DNA from: Sternotherus odoratus
Taxonomy: Eukaryota > Chordata > Testudines > Kinosternidae
Reading direction: 5' to 3'
NCBI GenBank assembly: GCA_032164245.1
Contig: JAVMKO010000002.1
Span: forward strand, 176,582,920-176,646,919
DNA length: 64,000 nt
Shown: piece after piece, positions 22,911 through 34,294 of the stretch
Numbering within the stretch: position 1 is the first letter of the stretch
Layout of the letters: each line of letters starts with the position of its first letter
Notes under the pieces: generated by a model
Database searches by the model: none
What the model was told of the DNA's origin: nothing
Seen by the model: only the letters and a program-made list of their open reading frames with translations
Program-made: the position numbers and the translations under genes

Positions 22911-23133
22911 ATCGTCCAGGGAGGTTGTGGAATCGCCATCATTGGAGATTTTTAAGAGCAGTTTAGACGATCACCTGTCAGGGATGGTCTAGATAATACT
23001 TAGTCCTGCCTTCACTGGGAGCTGGATTATAAAACCTCTCAAGGTCCATTCCAGTCCTATGATTCTATAATCTTGGATTAAAATGGTTCCTTTCACTTAA
23101 GCACTAAAATCCATTTTTAATCAAGCAGAAACA

Positions 23134-23229
23134 ATATTGCCTTCTGCCTATTCAGTTACAGAAAGGGAGAAGACAATCCATTCTGCTGGAGAAGCAATGT
23201 ACATGAAACTTTGGAAATTTTAACCTCAA
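23134..23229 (+). repeat. 96-bp direct duplication, copy 1
   Basis: Starts ATATTGCCTTCTGCC and ends TTTTAACCTCAA. It is identical to 24141-24236 except for one base (CCATTCTG here, CCATCCTG there). The two copies start 1007 bp apart in the same orientation, and flanks differ immediately outside. Confidence 0.95.
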
Positions 23230-24140
23230 TGGGTCACAGGCTTTGTGTTCCCTTCAAAAATTTCTCTGAATTTGACAAATAAATGTCTTGCTTGACACCT
23301 CCAATGCACTAGTTCAACACAGGTCTTCTGTGAAAACCAGAGTAACATCTAACACCCTTCAAAATTCCAATCCATCCTCAGGCACAAACAAATTTTATGG
23401 TGAGCCAGGCAACTGTAGTAATTTATTCCTGTAGTAGTTTTATTTAAAAATGAAGAGGGCCAGTTGCATTAGAATTGTCTGAAATGAGAGCAGAGGGATA
23501 AGAACATTAAACCCTTACACAAATGCTAAGGCCCCAGTGTGTCCATAAGACAAGGTTGTATGCTACAAAACAAGCTGGCATTAATGCTTTGACTTACAGT
23601 TCCTCCTCACTCAAGTCAAAACAATACATAGTGTGTTTCAGTCTTTCCCACGGTCCTCTTTAATGCAGGGATCTGGGGCTTTTTTAATGCAACACCCCTC
23701 AGAAAATCTATAACCTAAAACAACAACAACATATACTGCAGGGAGTAATCCTGCATTCGCAGAAAAATTAATTAGAGGACGTAATACATCTTTTGCGTCT
23801 CTAACTTCTGTGCTTGTTTAGTGTTTTGGCACTTAAAGGGTTCATTCGTACCTGGGTTTTTTCACAATACATGAAATACATGTTTTTCACAATACATGAA
23901 GCATTAAGTTAAACCTGATGCAAAGTTAAAAACAAATTAGAATACTGGAAAGAGCTTCTAGTTTTAACCTGCTTTGTTGAGTAAGCTCCATAGAGGATTA
24001 ATGAAATTAAAGATGCACATTTGACATGATCTCCATTCCCACAAGAAAAGATAAAAATTAACTAAATATAATTATGGAATTTAGGTTCTAGGACTTCAGA
24101 CTCTTCTTAGAGTGTGCCCAGAAAAATCTGTGATTATCAG

Positions 24141-24236
24141 ATATTGCCTTCTGCCTATTCAGTTACAGAAAGGGAGAAGACAATCCATCCTGCTGGAGAA
24201 GCAATGTACATGAAACTTTGGAAATTTTAACCTCAA
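24141..24236 (+). repeat. 96-bp direct duplication, copy 2
   Basis: Same unit as 23134-23229 with one substitution. Neither copy looks like a known transposon end, and no target duplication flanks them, so a local templated duplication or an assembly artefact are both possible. Confidence 0.95.
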
Positions 24237-25470
24237 AGGAGGCAATATGGGCCTTGAAGCAGAAAATGAAGAAACATTTACTCTTCAAATGAAATATAAT
24301 CCCATGAAATAACCACTAGTATAAAAGAAGGTAGTGAAAGGATGAAGGGGGGAGTAATGCTAGGAACAGGAGAATTCTCGGTGCCTTCAATTCTTCATGT
24401 CTAAATTTTAATTACAATGTCAATGGAAATAGATGACTTTTCTGGATTGTGTATATGTAGATATCCATACAGGCATGTATATAAATATATATATTCACAC
24501 ACCCACTTATTAAACAAACCATTCTGAAGAATTCATTGAATTTTGTGCTTTTTTTAAAAAATGATTTTTTTCTAAACAATGTAGAACAAATTACACCACG
24601 TTGCGTGTGTTAGCACAACAAGCACACAAAATTATATAAATAAAGCTTTCATGCCTTTTAATATAAACAATCACCTCCAGCACTTACTCATTTAGAACAG
24701 CTTTGATCTATTTTTTCCCCTTATGTTAACAAAGATTTTCTAGCAGTATCAGAAGCAGTGAAATCTTATGAATATGTTAGCATATTATACACTATTATAT
24801 TAAACTTTGCTGTTCATGCTTATCACATCTGTAGAATAAATGATACTACACGGGAGGCTACTTTGAAGGCATGCTCAAGCAAACTATTATTTGGAAAATA
24901 GTCAATAATATGGTCAGCAGGGGGAGCCATAATGCAAAAATAACTAGTCCAGCGGCCGACTAAGTGAATAGTATAATGTTCAGATATTTGGATTCATTTG
25001 GGTAATGTTCAAGCATCCAGAAGCAGTTATTACACATTCAATTCCTCAGTCCTTGCTAAGAGACCTTCATCCCAGTACCCCAGGAAACAGATACGTCCAA
25101 CACAACCGCTTCTGGAGAGGTTTTTCAGTATGTTACAAACTTCCCCTCCAGCTTCAGTTCACATTCCACATCACATTTCTCCTCTCAAGCTCTTTAGGGG
25201 GTGAGGACTTTCAAATTATTTTTTAGAGTTGGAAGAGCTCTTCCCCATCTCATAACATCTAACAGGAAAAAGTTCCACCACTAGGCTAAACTAGCTTGGG
25301 AGTTGTGACCCAGCATAGACACTGTTTGACAGAGCAACAGAAACCTGTAACTAGCTACATCATTAAAGGTGCTTGGCTATCACATTTAGGTCTTTGTGAT
25401 GCATCTCTCAACCCCATATCCAATGTAGATGAGGGGCTGGACTGAATGTCAACCTCAAAACTGCAGTGTT

Positions 25471-25498
25471 TAGATATAGATAGAGATAGAGATAGATG
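25471..25498 (+). repeat. Imperfect TAGA/GATAGA microsatellite
   Basis: TAGATATAGATAGAGATAGA followed by GATAGATG; a short impure tetranucleotide/hexanucleotide tract. Confidence 0.85.
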
Positions 25499-26143
25499 GT
25501 ATTTTTTAAATTTCTGATTACATTACTTTGACACACTTTGCTCAAAGCACTCTGTACAATTATTGCACCAGATTTTAATTTACACCATTCTAACTAAACC
25601 ATTGTGCTGCATTACTGCGTGATTTCCTTTTTCAATTTGCAACACTAAAGTCCTACTAATTTAGAACAAGACCCACATATAAGAGGGTAATTAGGCACAA
25701 ATCAGGAAATGTGCACCTCACCATTTGATGATCCCAGCAACTTCACAGGCCAGATGGAAACATGACCTTCTTCTAGTCTGTTGCACTAACAGAAAAATAT
25801 GAGAAATAAAATACCTGAATCCTCAGAGATGTTAACTAAATAACGTTTAGTCTAATGCATACAGTCTCTGTTTCATATTTCACAGATCTTCACAAATCTA
25901 GACCAATGAGGGACTCAGTGGTATCATATGCAGTTCCCAGAAGTGACATAAATTCTCCTTCTTTACATTACATTTTATTTATTATGTAGCGTCTTTGAAC
26001 CACAACACTGAAGAAGAGCAATAGAAGGATACTGCAATAAAATCAACAGAAACCCTTCACCAAAAAGAATTCATATCTAGTGGTCTTGAATGACAGCAAT
26101 GTATGGAAAGAAGTACCAGGAAAAGAAAAAGAAGTTGTGCCAA

Positions 26144-26389
26144 AACTGTAATTCTTCAAGATGTGTCTCCCTCTGGGTATTCCCTTGATCAGAGATTTCT
26201 AGCTAGCAATGTCCTTTTGGCCTGTACACACACCCCAAGACTCCTTGTGGCAGACATCAAGGCTATATAAGAGTTTGAAGGTGAAACACCCTCAGTTCCT
26301 CCTCTACTTAGGCATTCTCTCAGGAACAACCAGTGTAAAGGGGAAGAAGAGCATTCATAGGGACACACACCTCAAAGAACTACAGTTAC
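26144..26389 (-). repeat. DIRS-like terminal unit with inverted ends
   Basis: Left end AACTGTAATTCTTCAAGATG and right end (reverse complement) AGTAACTGTAGTTCTTTGAG are imperfect inverted repeats about 20 bp long. A unit with the same ends occurs at 46549-46814, next to the second recombinase remnant, which ties it to the DIRS-like elements. Confidence 0.65.
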
Positions 26390-26499
26390 TGCGCAGCATG
26401 AGTAATCCTTCCTTCTTTTTCCACTAGTGCTCCTACAGCTGCTCCACCTCAGGAGACTCCCAAGCCATACCCCCCAGAAAGGGGGGGGGGGGGAGCTTT

Positions 26500-27410
26500 G
26501 GAACAGAGTCCAGAACTGAAGATAGTACTTCAGAGCTAATTGCTGCATCAGATCAGATGGCATGGAGCAAGGCATAATGATTTGAAAATGTATGAACTGA
26601 AGTCCAAGTAATGGCTCTATATAGCTCAGATACTGAAATATTCTTCAAAAATGCAGTAGGTGTTGCCCACCATCTGGCTGAATGTGCTCTCACCCCTTGA
26701 GGGAATGAGCACATGCAGACTCACAACAGGTAGAGATAAAAACGCAATATCCATTTTGAAAGTCTTTGAAAAGAGGTAGGAACCCCTCAAGATCTATCTG
26801 TGAAGGAGACAGAGTCTAGGTGCTCTCCTAAACTGCTGAGTCCTATTCAGATTGAAGGCCAAGGCCCATCTAAAGTCCAGGATATGGAAATAGGATTCCT
26901 ATTGAGAACTAAGAGGTTTTTGGAAAAAGTCTGGTAGATGGCTAGATTGGTTAAAATTAAAATCCAATGTCATCTTCTATAGGACTTTAGAATGTGGACA
27001 TAAAGAGACCTTGTCATTAAAGAACACTATAAAGGGAGGATCTGCTATCAAGGCTCCAATCTCGCTGATCCTATGGGCTAACATGACAGCAACAAGAAGA
27101 AAGTCTTCATAGATAACTGGAGTAGGGAGCAGGTTGCCATTGGTTCAATGAGAGTTCTCGTGAGGTGATTGAGGACCACATTGAGGTCCAAAGATGGCAT
27201 GTGGTGTCTAATGAGGGGGAAGACATTATGCAGACTCTTAATAAATCTGGGCAATAGTGGATGAGCAGAAATGGAGAATCCCTCAATTGGGGAATAAAAG
27301 GCTGCCATGGCAGCCAGGTATACCTTGACTGAACTGATGGATAACCTGGATGTCTTCAGATCCAGCAGGTAATCTAGGACGAGGGAAATGGGAATCAAGT
27401 CAGGCTGGAG
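26500..27410 (-). pseudogene. DIRS-like tyrosine recombinase remnant
   Basis: The N-terminal part (27398-27078) includes ISLVLDYLLDLKTSRLSIS and VKVYLAAMAAFYSPIEGFS, the core-binding region of DIRS recombinases. Continuing past a stop are LAHRISEIGAL (the usual catalytic Arg block), then after further decay an HSAR block near 26690 and a TWTSVHTFSNHYALL block near 26600 containing the expected nucleophilic Tyr. Arg, His-x-x-Arg and Tyr can thus all be matched in order, though split between frames with stops. It recombines circular cDNA into the genome in intact relatives. Confidence 0.75.
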
Positions 27411-27629
27411 GTATCTACAACTGCACCAATGACCAAATCTCTTCCATTTCTGCAGGTAAATAGTGCAGACTGTTACTTTTTCTACTGTTTAAGAACACCT
27501 GCTGTATATCTGCTGAGCAGCAAGCCTTCGTTCCTGAAAACCATCTAGGAGCCACACCCGGAGATGCAGAATCATTAGATTGGATTGAAAGGCGAGACCC
27601 ACATCCTGAGACAGGAGATGAGGAAGGTT

Positions 27630-28241
27630 TTAGAACTTGATCAAAGTTTGGACACAAATCTGAAGCTGATAAAGGTACCAAACTTGTCTATGAGGTACTA
27701 TGAGGATAACTCTGGCCTTGTCCTGTCTAATCTTGATCAGCATCTTTAGAATCAGGGGTGTTGGAGAAAAGGCATAGAACAAACACTTCTCTCCAGGCAT
27801 CCCCCAGGAAACAATGACCCAGATCCTCCTTGAACAGAAGAGAAGGCACTTCCTGTTCTCGGAGGTGGCAAAAAAGATCAATCTCTGGCAGTCCACATCT
27901 CTGGAATATGCTGTGGAGAACCTGAGTCTCCAGCTCCCATTCATAGTCATGGGAGAAGTGTCTGCTGAGGGTACTGGCTATGATGTTCTGGATGGCTACG
28001 AGATAGAGCACTGAAATCTTGTTACTGTGCTATACACTACCTCAAGAGCTTTATGGCTTCTGCACACAGGAATGTAGAATATGTAGAACATGTTGTCCAT
28101 CATGACCCTGATTGCCTTGACCCTGAGGAGGGGCAGAATATGGGGACAAGCATTCCAGACTGTCGTGAGCTCCAACAGATTGGTCATTTCCTGACAAAGT
28201 AAGCCGCCATTACCACTCTCAAAGTAAGCCGCCATTCTCAA
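27630..28241 (-). pseudogene. DIRS-like RNase H and linker remnant
   Basis: The segment starts with EMTNLLELTTVWNACPHIL and IRVMMDNMFYIFYI, corresponding to the LLEL...V...DNTTVVAYI blocks of DIRS RNase H. It continues to LSRHFSHDYEWELETQVL, GLPEIDLFCHLREQEVPSL and a segment matching the SRxxxxxxEWxLxxxVF ... GxPxIDLFAT blocks. The acidic residue of the DN motif is kept (MMDN). The frame is interrupted near 27996 and 27727. Confidence 0.75.
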
Positions 28242-28600
28242 AACACCCTTGGAGCAGAGGATAGGTCAAAGGGGAGCACCTGGACCTGGAAATAATCTTG
28301 ACCTATGGTGAAACATAGGTGTTTCCTGTGTGATGAGTGTATAGTTATATGGTACTAGGCACCTTGTAGGTTGAGGCCAAACATCAATCCTCTTTCTCTA
28401 TTAAAGGAATTATAGATGCCAAGGTAACCATCCTGAATCTGAGGCTTTAAGAACTTGTTCAACAGTCTTAGATCTAAGATCTGCCTACAATCTCCATCCT
28501 TCTTTAGTACTAAGAAATAATTTGAGTGGAACCCCCTGTCCATGAGGGGAAGGAACCAGTTCTATTGCTCCTAGTTGAAGTAGAGTGTCCACTTCTTTAA
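28242..28600 (-). pseudogene. DIRS-like reverse transcriptase N-terminal remnant
   Basis: Shifting frames give EVDTLLQLGAIELVPSPHGQ, then GFHSNYFLVLKKDGDCRQIL with LDLRLLNKFL, then TLASIIPLIEKEDWCLAS, and FDLSSAPRVF. These follow the DIRS RT order (fingers, motif A region, FGLSSAP block). Directly after FDLSSAPRVF the sequence jumps to RNase H, so the motif carrying the paired catalytic Asp residues is deleted. A 17-bp unit (CAAAGTAAGCCGCCATT) is duplicated at the junction (28195-28211 and 28220-28236). Confidence 0.75.
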
Positions 28601-31600
28601 ATTTAAGCTCTTTAGCACATCTTTAATTCTAGCAGAATGCATAATTAAGTAGATGGAGGTAGCCAATGAGCTAGTTCAGTTCATCACTATCCTCATTAGC
28701 CTACTCCCAACACTTAGGCAATGACTGATCACAGTGTACAAATAAACCTTAATTAACATAAATTAACCCTTCTCTTCTCAAGCTCCTTCTGTGTTCCCTT
28801 AATTACAAAGATAAATAAAAAGATCTCTTAGGAGCCCACCAGAAGGTACAGAAATACTTATCTTGATTGTGTGCGTGTCTAAAGATATGGCGAGGGAAAT
28901 GTTCACTGACACTTCTCCTATTCAAGAGGAGCAGTCAGCAAAATTTAGGTACATACTAACCACCGATCCCCAGAGTTACAACCCCTTCCCTTTGTTCTAT
29001 AACGAACTTCCCTGTTTTAAGTCCTCAATTGTGTATATGAATATGGTCGTGAATTGTGTAGGATCCATTTTGTCACTAGGCAACTGCAGGAGGAAAAGAG
29101 CACATAAATCTGAATCTTCCTCTCCTATAACTCCAGTATCTGCCTCTGCCATTACTCATATATTTATCAATCATCATCAGCAGCATGAAGCTAACATTCA
29201 AGTTTCATGCCACCGGCAGGGCTTTGAATGGCAGGACTGAAACTGAGCAGTCTTGTAAATTTCAATCTGTTGCAGTAGAAGCTGTGGCATGGTATCTGCT
29301 TGTCTGGAGATACAACAAAATAATATTGCATCAGTTTATATTCCTGTCACAGTAGAAAGGGTTTCTTTATAACCCCAATGGATAGATTTCATTTTTAAAA
29401 CAAAAGGTTAAGTTCTGCAAAAACTGGTATCTTAAGTCCACACATTCACTTGGAAAAGCTTCTTGTCTGCCACTGGCAAGTACATTTTTCCAACTCTGTT
29501 CTGTGACATCTCAGATCTTATATTAAACTAATTTTAGTGTGTTTACTGCTTTTAGCATCATAACATTATTGCTGAGGATGATTTCACAGTCAGAGATTGT
29601 CCAAACTCCAATTCAGACTTGTATTTGTATCGAAGACACTAATTTCTCTAAGCTTCTCCTTACCTGAGACTATTACAGAAGGAACGTCAACACTGCAATC
29701 ATGGACTGTGACTGCAGCTCACCTACACAACTGAGATAGCTTTAATATCGCTAGTGCGCACATCAGAGGAATGAAGGCACAGCAGGCTGGGCTTCAGCGT
29801 GAGCTGAGTAATTACCCAGGGCTCCATATGGACTTATACAGCTTGCACTGGAGGCCTGCTACCCCAGCTTCACTGCTTCAGCACCCAAGCTAGCCCCTTA
29901 CTCCTTTTACTTTTTTCTTTTTTTCTCCGTCTGCATAATGGGCAGACATTTTATGCTAGAGAAAAACCTCAATCCCAGAATGTTTTTTCCCCTCTGCATT
30001 GGTTTGGAAATGTTTCTGGCATTTGCTGCACATGCAGTCTACTTGGCTGCCTTGCACCCTCAGAGTGGCCTAAAGGAGGAATCAAAGTTTACAAAATGTA
30101 ATCCCTCAAAACAGTGTTACTAGTGATTCTCCCATTTGTTAAGCGCTATGGACCAGATATATTGAGCTATGACAGTTTATACCAGCTAAGAATCTGATCC
30201 ATGTATATTTGACACAAGACATGATGTAAAAGAGGGCATACTAGACAGCAGTAGGATTTTGTTAAGAAAACACTCTGCATAAAAGCCATAACGTTTCAAA
30301 AGATTGTCCATTTATATTTATTTCCATGCAAGGAATATTATCTTCTCTAGAGATTTAACTGGGGTTTTTGTGGGGGTAGGGGAAAAAAGGAAGTATTTTG
30401 CTAGATCTGGGCCTAAATGCACAGAAATTATACTACATCCTTAGTCAACAATACAAACACACTTAGAAGAACAAAGAATTTGACTAAGCTTTTATTCCAG
30501 TATTCAATAAAACATGGTGTTCTGCCTCCCTTAATGTAAGGTAATATAACATAACTACCTGTTACTGAATATAAACACTTATGCCATGATTATCAATTAC
30601 CCAAATACAAACAGCATGGAAATACAATACAGCCTTTGGTTCCTGAAGCACGTGTCTATCACCTGAGCTGAATGAGACTGTCTATACATCCCTTTTTCAT
30701 GCTTTACACCAGTGGGCATGGCATTGATCTGGTTCTAGCCAGGAGAGGGCAGCAATACACACACACAGTATGTAACAACATATAATACTGTTTTAGAAAT
30801 AGAACAACTTCTTAAAGAAACATTGCTGTACTTTTAACTACAGTGTTTTAAATATGTGCATTTATTCTGAATAGATGATTGAGTGTGTGAAACTTCTCAG
30901 ACTGGTAGACTAACAGCACCAAGAAAAGACACATGATTAGGTGAGATGTGCCAGACTCCTAATATTTAAAATCATATCGCAGGTCTATCATTTGGAGTTC
31001 TTTGTATTCGGTGTGAAAAACTATGTTAATTAAATATTATGGTTGGGAATTAAAATGCACAAAAGTTATTATATTCAGACTTATGGTTCCCACAGCAACA
31101 ATTGCTCAGACCTTTTATGCTCACACAACAATATATGCTGTTAAAGATATACCTTTTAATTTTTTTAAATTTAATTATATTACCATTTATAAAACTGTGT
31201 CCCTCTCATGCCTCTAGATGCAGGTATATAATCAATGTAAAAACCAAAGCCCAATGTATCACTATCAGTACAAGGGGAGTGAACATTTGCTGCCAGCTCA
31301 TGTAATTTTAATCATGAGATTCAGGATATTTGATATTTTTCTTAAAGTTCTGGAGTCATGTTGTATTGTAAGAATTTCAGATTTCATTTTTAAAAAGAAA
31401 AAAGTAAGCCCTCTTAAAGAAAAGCTTGTATACCTGGATTTTAATGGCTTTAAAAGAGGCAAATAAAAAAACAGAAACAAAAATCTCAGAAATTCTAAGA
31501 TAATCTCATCATTCTGGGGTCCTGACTTATGATTTTTGAACAGTTCGGGTTGGCAGAACTGAGTGATTCACAGAGATGAGGGCATCCATTGAGGATGCCA

Positions 31601-32224
31601 CATCTCCAAGCCTAAAGCATGCAAATCTGAGGATTGTTAGACCTGAAATGAACTTAGCTGCCATTTAGGGTGAGAGTTGGTGCAAGACACACACCAAATA
31701 GGACTTGATAAATCATAATCAACACCCAGAACTGCACTCACATGCCAGTGGAGACTTCAGAGTTAAGTTTTAAAACGTCCTCAACAGTTTATACTGTTAG
31801 GTAAATGAGCAGTGTTAACCTGATCTAGCTGAACTTTGTCTCCATTTGCATTCTGCAGCATCACACTCTGTAGCAGCAGCAGGAAGGTTAGGGCAGAGCA
31901 GAGGCAGGGAGCAGGGCTAGCTGTTCCAAAGTTAAGCAGATCTACCATCCAAAAGTGTTCTAAAGTCCTATGTATGTGTGTACTTGCAAAGGGATCACAA
32001 CGGGCATGGACACTACTACAAATCATGCTCCAGGCTCCCCTGCTATCACAGTGAAGGTGGACAGTTTCCAACTGAGCATTCACTCACTAACATGAATTCC
32101 AACAGCTGAAGCACTTACATTCAATATCATTTCTGTGATTCCACAGGCTTGTGGATGCGTTTTGCACTTTTAATATTGGAGGAGTCTCAGTAAAGGCCAG
32201 GGTTGGTTGTGGTGAAGGAATGGT
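28601..32224. other. Non-coding stretch, no gene seen
   Basis: Mostly A+T-rich and unrecognised. About 29683-29900 is G+C-richer and contains AACGTCAACACTGCAATC and inverted AGC/GCT-rich words, in the style of the turtle palindromic MITEs whose ends read GTCTACACTGCAAT, but the arms are too decayed to define. The 125-codon frame at 28863-29240 has no recognisable domain. Confidence 0.45.
30739..30753 (+). promoter_or_regulatory. CTCF-like motif
   Basis: CCAGGAGAGGGCAGC matches the CTCF core at 14 of 15 positions, the mismatch being at the pyrimidine of the SY pair. It sits in otherwise unrecognised sequence. Confidence 0.3.
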
Positions 32225-32955
32225 TGTGTTGGTGCCTATCCCACACAGGCATAGATGGGGTTAATCATGCCCTGACCTGAAAGGAGCGATGGAGATGAGT
32301 CTTTCAAGGCCCAGAGAGGCTACATGAAGTACAGCCAATCATGGGGGAGAGCTGCAGGGAGTAACCAATCAGGACCCAGCAGGATCATATAAAAGGGAGC
32401 TGTAGAACACAGTAGGATCACTTGCTGCTTGGAGCATAGGGAATAAAGATGGCAGCTCTGGAGGGTTAAGAGAACTAATCACCTTGGACAGAGCAACTGC
32501 TAGCAGGGACTGAAGGGGTGGGGGCGAGAGAGAGCTCCTGAGTGAGCAGCTAAATGCCCTGAGGTAAGAACAAAGAAAGTGCTGGGACCAAGGGGAAGTG
32601 GCCCAAGGAAATATAGCAACACTGACAGAAGTTTCAGAGGACCATCCGGAGGTTGCTATTTACAGGGTCCCTGGGCTGGGCCCCAGAGTAGTGGGCAGGC
32701 CTAGAGTCCATCCCCCCACTTACCACTGGGGAAGTGGCTGGACTGTTGGACAGAGATGTCTCCCCACAGAACCGGGAAACATAGATGACAACACAGCCAG
32801 AGAGCTGCGTCGCAAAGAGGATGCTGGGGTTCTAGGAGCTGAGAGAGGAGACATAGGCATGAGCAGAGACAGAGTATCAACATGCAGACAACAGGCTTGA
32901 GCTAATTCCCAGCATGACCAGGAGGAGGCACCACTCTGGCATTGAGGGCTGTACC
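32225..32955 (+). mobile_element. Probable solo LTR
   Basis: G+A-rich sequence with a classic promoter layout in plus orientation: CCAATC at 32335-32340 and 32365-32370, TATAAAAG at 32388-32395, and AATAAA at 32442-32447. The 3' part has GAGCTAATTCCCAGCATGAC and a CAGGAGGAGGCACCAC block, closely similar to the end of the LTR at 19595-20307. The exact ends and target duplication were not found. The frames at 32598-32900 are non-coding artefacts of purine-rich sequence. Confidence 0.6.
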
Positions 32956-33325
32956 CCGTAATATTTATGGGAATAAAAACAAGAGATTTTACAAGAACTA
33001 GGAAAGAAAAATATTTAATAAAAACAGGACATGAATCAGCACTCCAAAGACCCCAGCATCATCCAAAACAAAGAGTCAATAACATAGCAAACAATCCCAG
33101 AGGAATTAGAGCCTGCTCCCCCTTTACTAAGACAGTTTTCTAGACAGATAGGACTAAGGAGAGTGCTCTGACAGTGCGAAGGAGGACGTGAAGCCTTGCC
33201 TAGGAACAGCTCACTGGAGACTGTAGTGTGAAGAAGATGGAAGTCAGATTGGAGTGGATTTTAGAGGGAGTTAGAAGAGAGCAGTTCATTGCAGTTGTTA
33301 GAATTGCCTCATTTAGGCAGCACTG

Positions 33326-33870
33326 GGTATGTCTATACTTCAATGTAAGCCTAGGGTTAGTGGAACTCAAGTTAGCAGATCCTGGGTTCAAGAACCCAGG
33401 GCTTGAGCATCTACAATTTTCTAGCATCTACGATAGAATTTTGTAACCTGGGCCCAAAACCAGGGTTCTGGCATCCACACTGCAGTATGTGGAGACCTGA
33501 GTCCAATGACCCATATCCCAGACTTCCTAGTACCCTCCCTAAATGTGGCCACTCTAGCCCTTTTTTCGTGGGGCAGTGTGAGAAAACGTGACTGCCCAGC
33601 AAATTTGACTGTCCAGAGGACAAAAAGTCAGCCTGTAAGATTGTGGAATACTTTTGACTCCAGTGGGGCTTAGTCTACACTGCAAAGCAATAGAGTTGAA
33701 TCCTGGATCCCGGCCTGGCTCAAGCTTGGACCTTCCACCTCTGTGGGATCTTGGGTCCAAGACCTGGGTTAGAGTAATTTGTGTGTAGGCAAAAGGAGGG
33801 TTAGGCTTGAGCTTCAGTTCAAACTCTGGGCTCATACTGCAGAATAGGTGTACACTTAAAGGCAAAGGGA
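33326..33870. repeat. MITE-like sequence with palindromic words
   Basis: Begins GGGTATGTCTATACTTCAAT and has a second start-like GTCTACACTGCAAAGCAATA at 33673, with repeated CTTGAG/CTCAAG, CCTGGGTT/AACCCAGG and GACCTGGGTT words in both orientations. GGGTATGTCTACACT-type ends are typical of several turtle palindromic DNA elements. It may be two adjacent or nested elements. Frames on both strands are by-products. Confidence 0.5.
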
Positions 33871-34294
33871 GAAGGGAAATAGGATAGCTGCTGGAGAGAC
33901 AAGTGGATTCAAGACTTTTCGGGAGGGGATATTAATTTTTTCTTGATTTTAGGGTCGAGACACTAGGTCACCCTGTATACAGATGGAAAAGTGCTTGACG
34001 ACAAGAAGGTAAAAAGAAATAAAAGAGCTGGAATGAGTGTAGGCTATAGAGAAGTCAGTAACCAGGAGGAGGTGAGGTTCAGGACACAGGTGGAGGATTG
34101 AAGGTGAGAACAGAAAAGATCTCAGAGTGACTGAGATAAAGGAGGAAGTAAATATATGGATGGCAGGGAGGAAGAAGAAGTGGGAGACAAGGATGGGGGC
34201 TTGGGCAAAGGACATGTTTAATCTTGTCAGCCTTCTTGAAGAAGTCAGAGAGATATTGGGCAAAGACAACTATGTAGGAGTTAAAGATGGTGGA
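33871..34294. other. Purine-rich non-coding stretch
   Basis: G+A-rich plus strand with no recognised repeat. The frame 34127-34372 runs from here into the Penelope RT; only its last third is homologous to RT, so the start codon region is not part of the original gene. Confidence 0.5.

Larger units (their letters stand above)
20880..23072 (+). mobile_element. CR1 LINE, ORF1 end to 3' end, internally deleted
   Basis: About 2.2 kb in one orientation: the end of ORF1, the endonuclease part of ORF2, the start of the reverse transcriptase, then a direct jump to the ORF2 C-terminal region, and a 3' UTR ending CCTATGATTCTATAAT, the CR1 type of short terminal repeat. The whole reverse-transcriptase palm, with its FADD motif, is missing. 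Many frameshifts and stops are present. Coding remains are listed separately. Confidence 0.85.
23073..26143. other. Non-coding stretch with a local duplication
   Basis: No gene recognised. It holds the two copies of a 96-bp duplication (separate entries), a 25-bp-period tandem pair of TTTTTCACAATACATGAA at 23858-23875 and 23883-23900, a weak CTCF-like motif at 24913-24927 and an A/T microsatellite near 24480-24500. Short frames at 24998-25226 have no recognisable domain. Confidence 0.5.
26144..28600 (-). mobile_element. DIRS-like tyrosine-recombinase retroelement, degraded
   Basis: Read on the minus strand the order is reverse transcriptase (about 28600 to 28240), RNase H (28241 to about 27760), tyrosine recombinase (about 27410 to 26500), then a terminal unit (26389 to 26144). 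This order and the residues in each part match DIRS-type elements, which integrate with a tyrosine recombinase and lack a DDE integrase. The element has frameshifts throughout and an internal deletion of the RT core. The 5' terminal repeat was not found beyond 28600. Confidence 0.8.

Noticed and set aside
28863..29240. 125-codon plus-strand reading frame
   Set aside because: No recognisable domain, signal peptide or codon bias; no splice-flanked exon structure or repeat context supports it.
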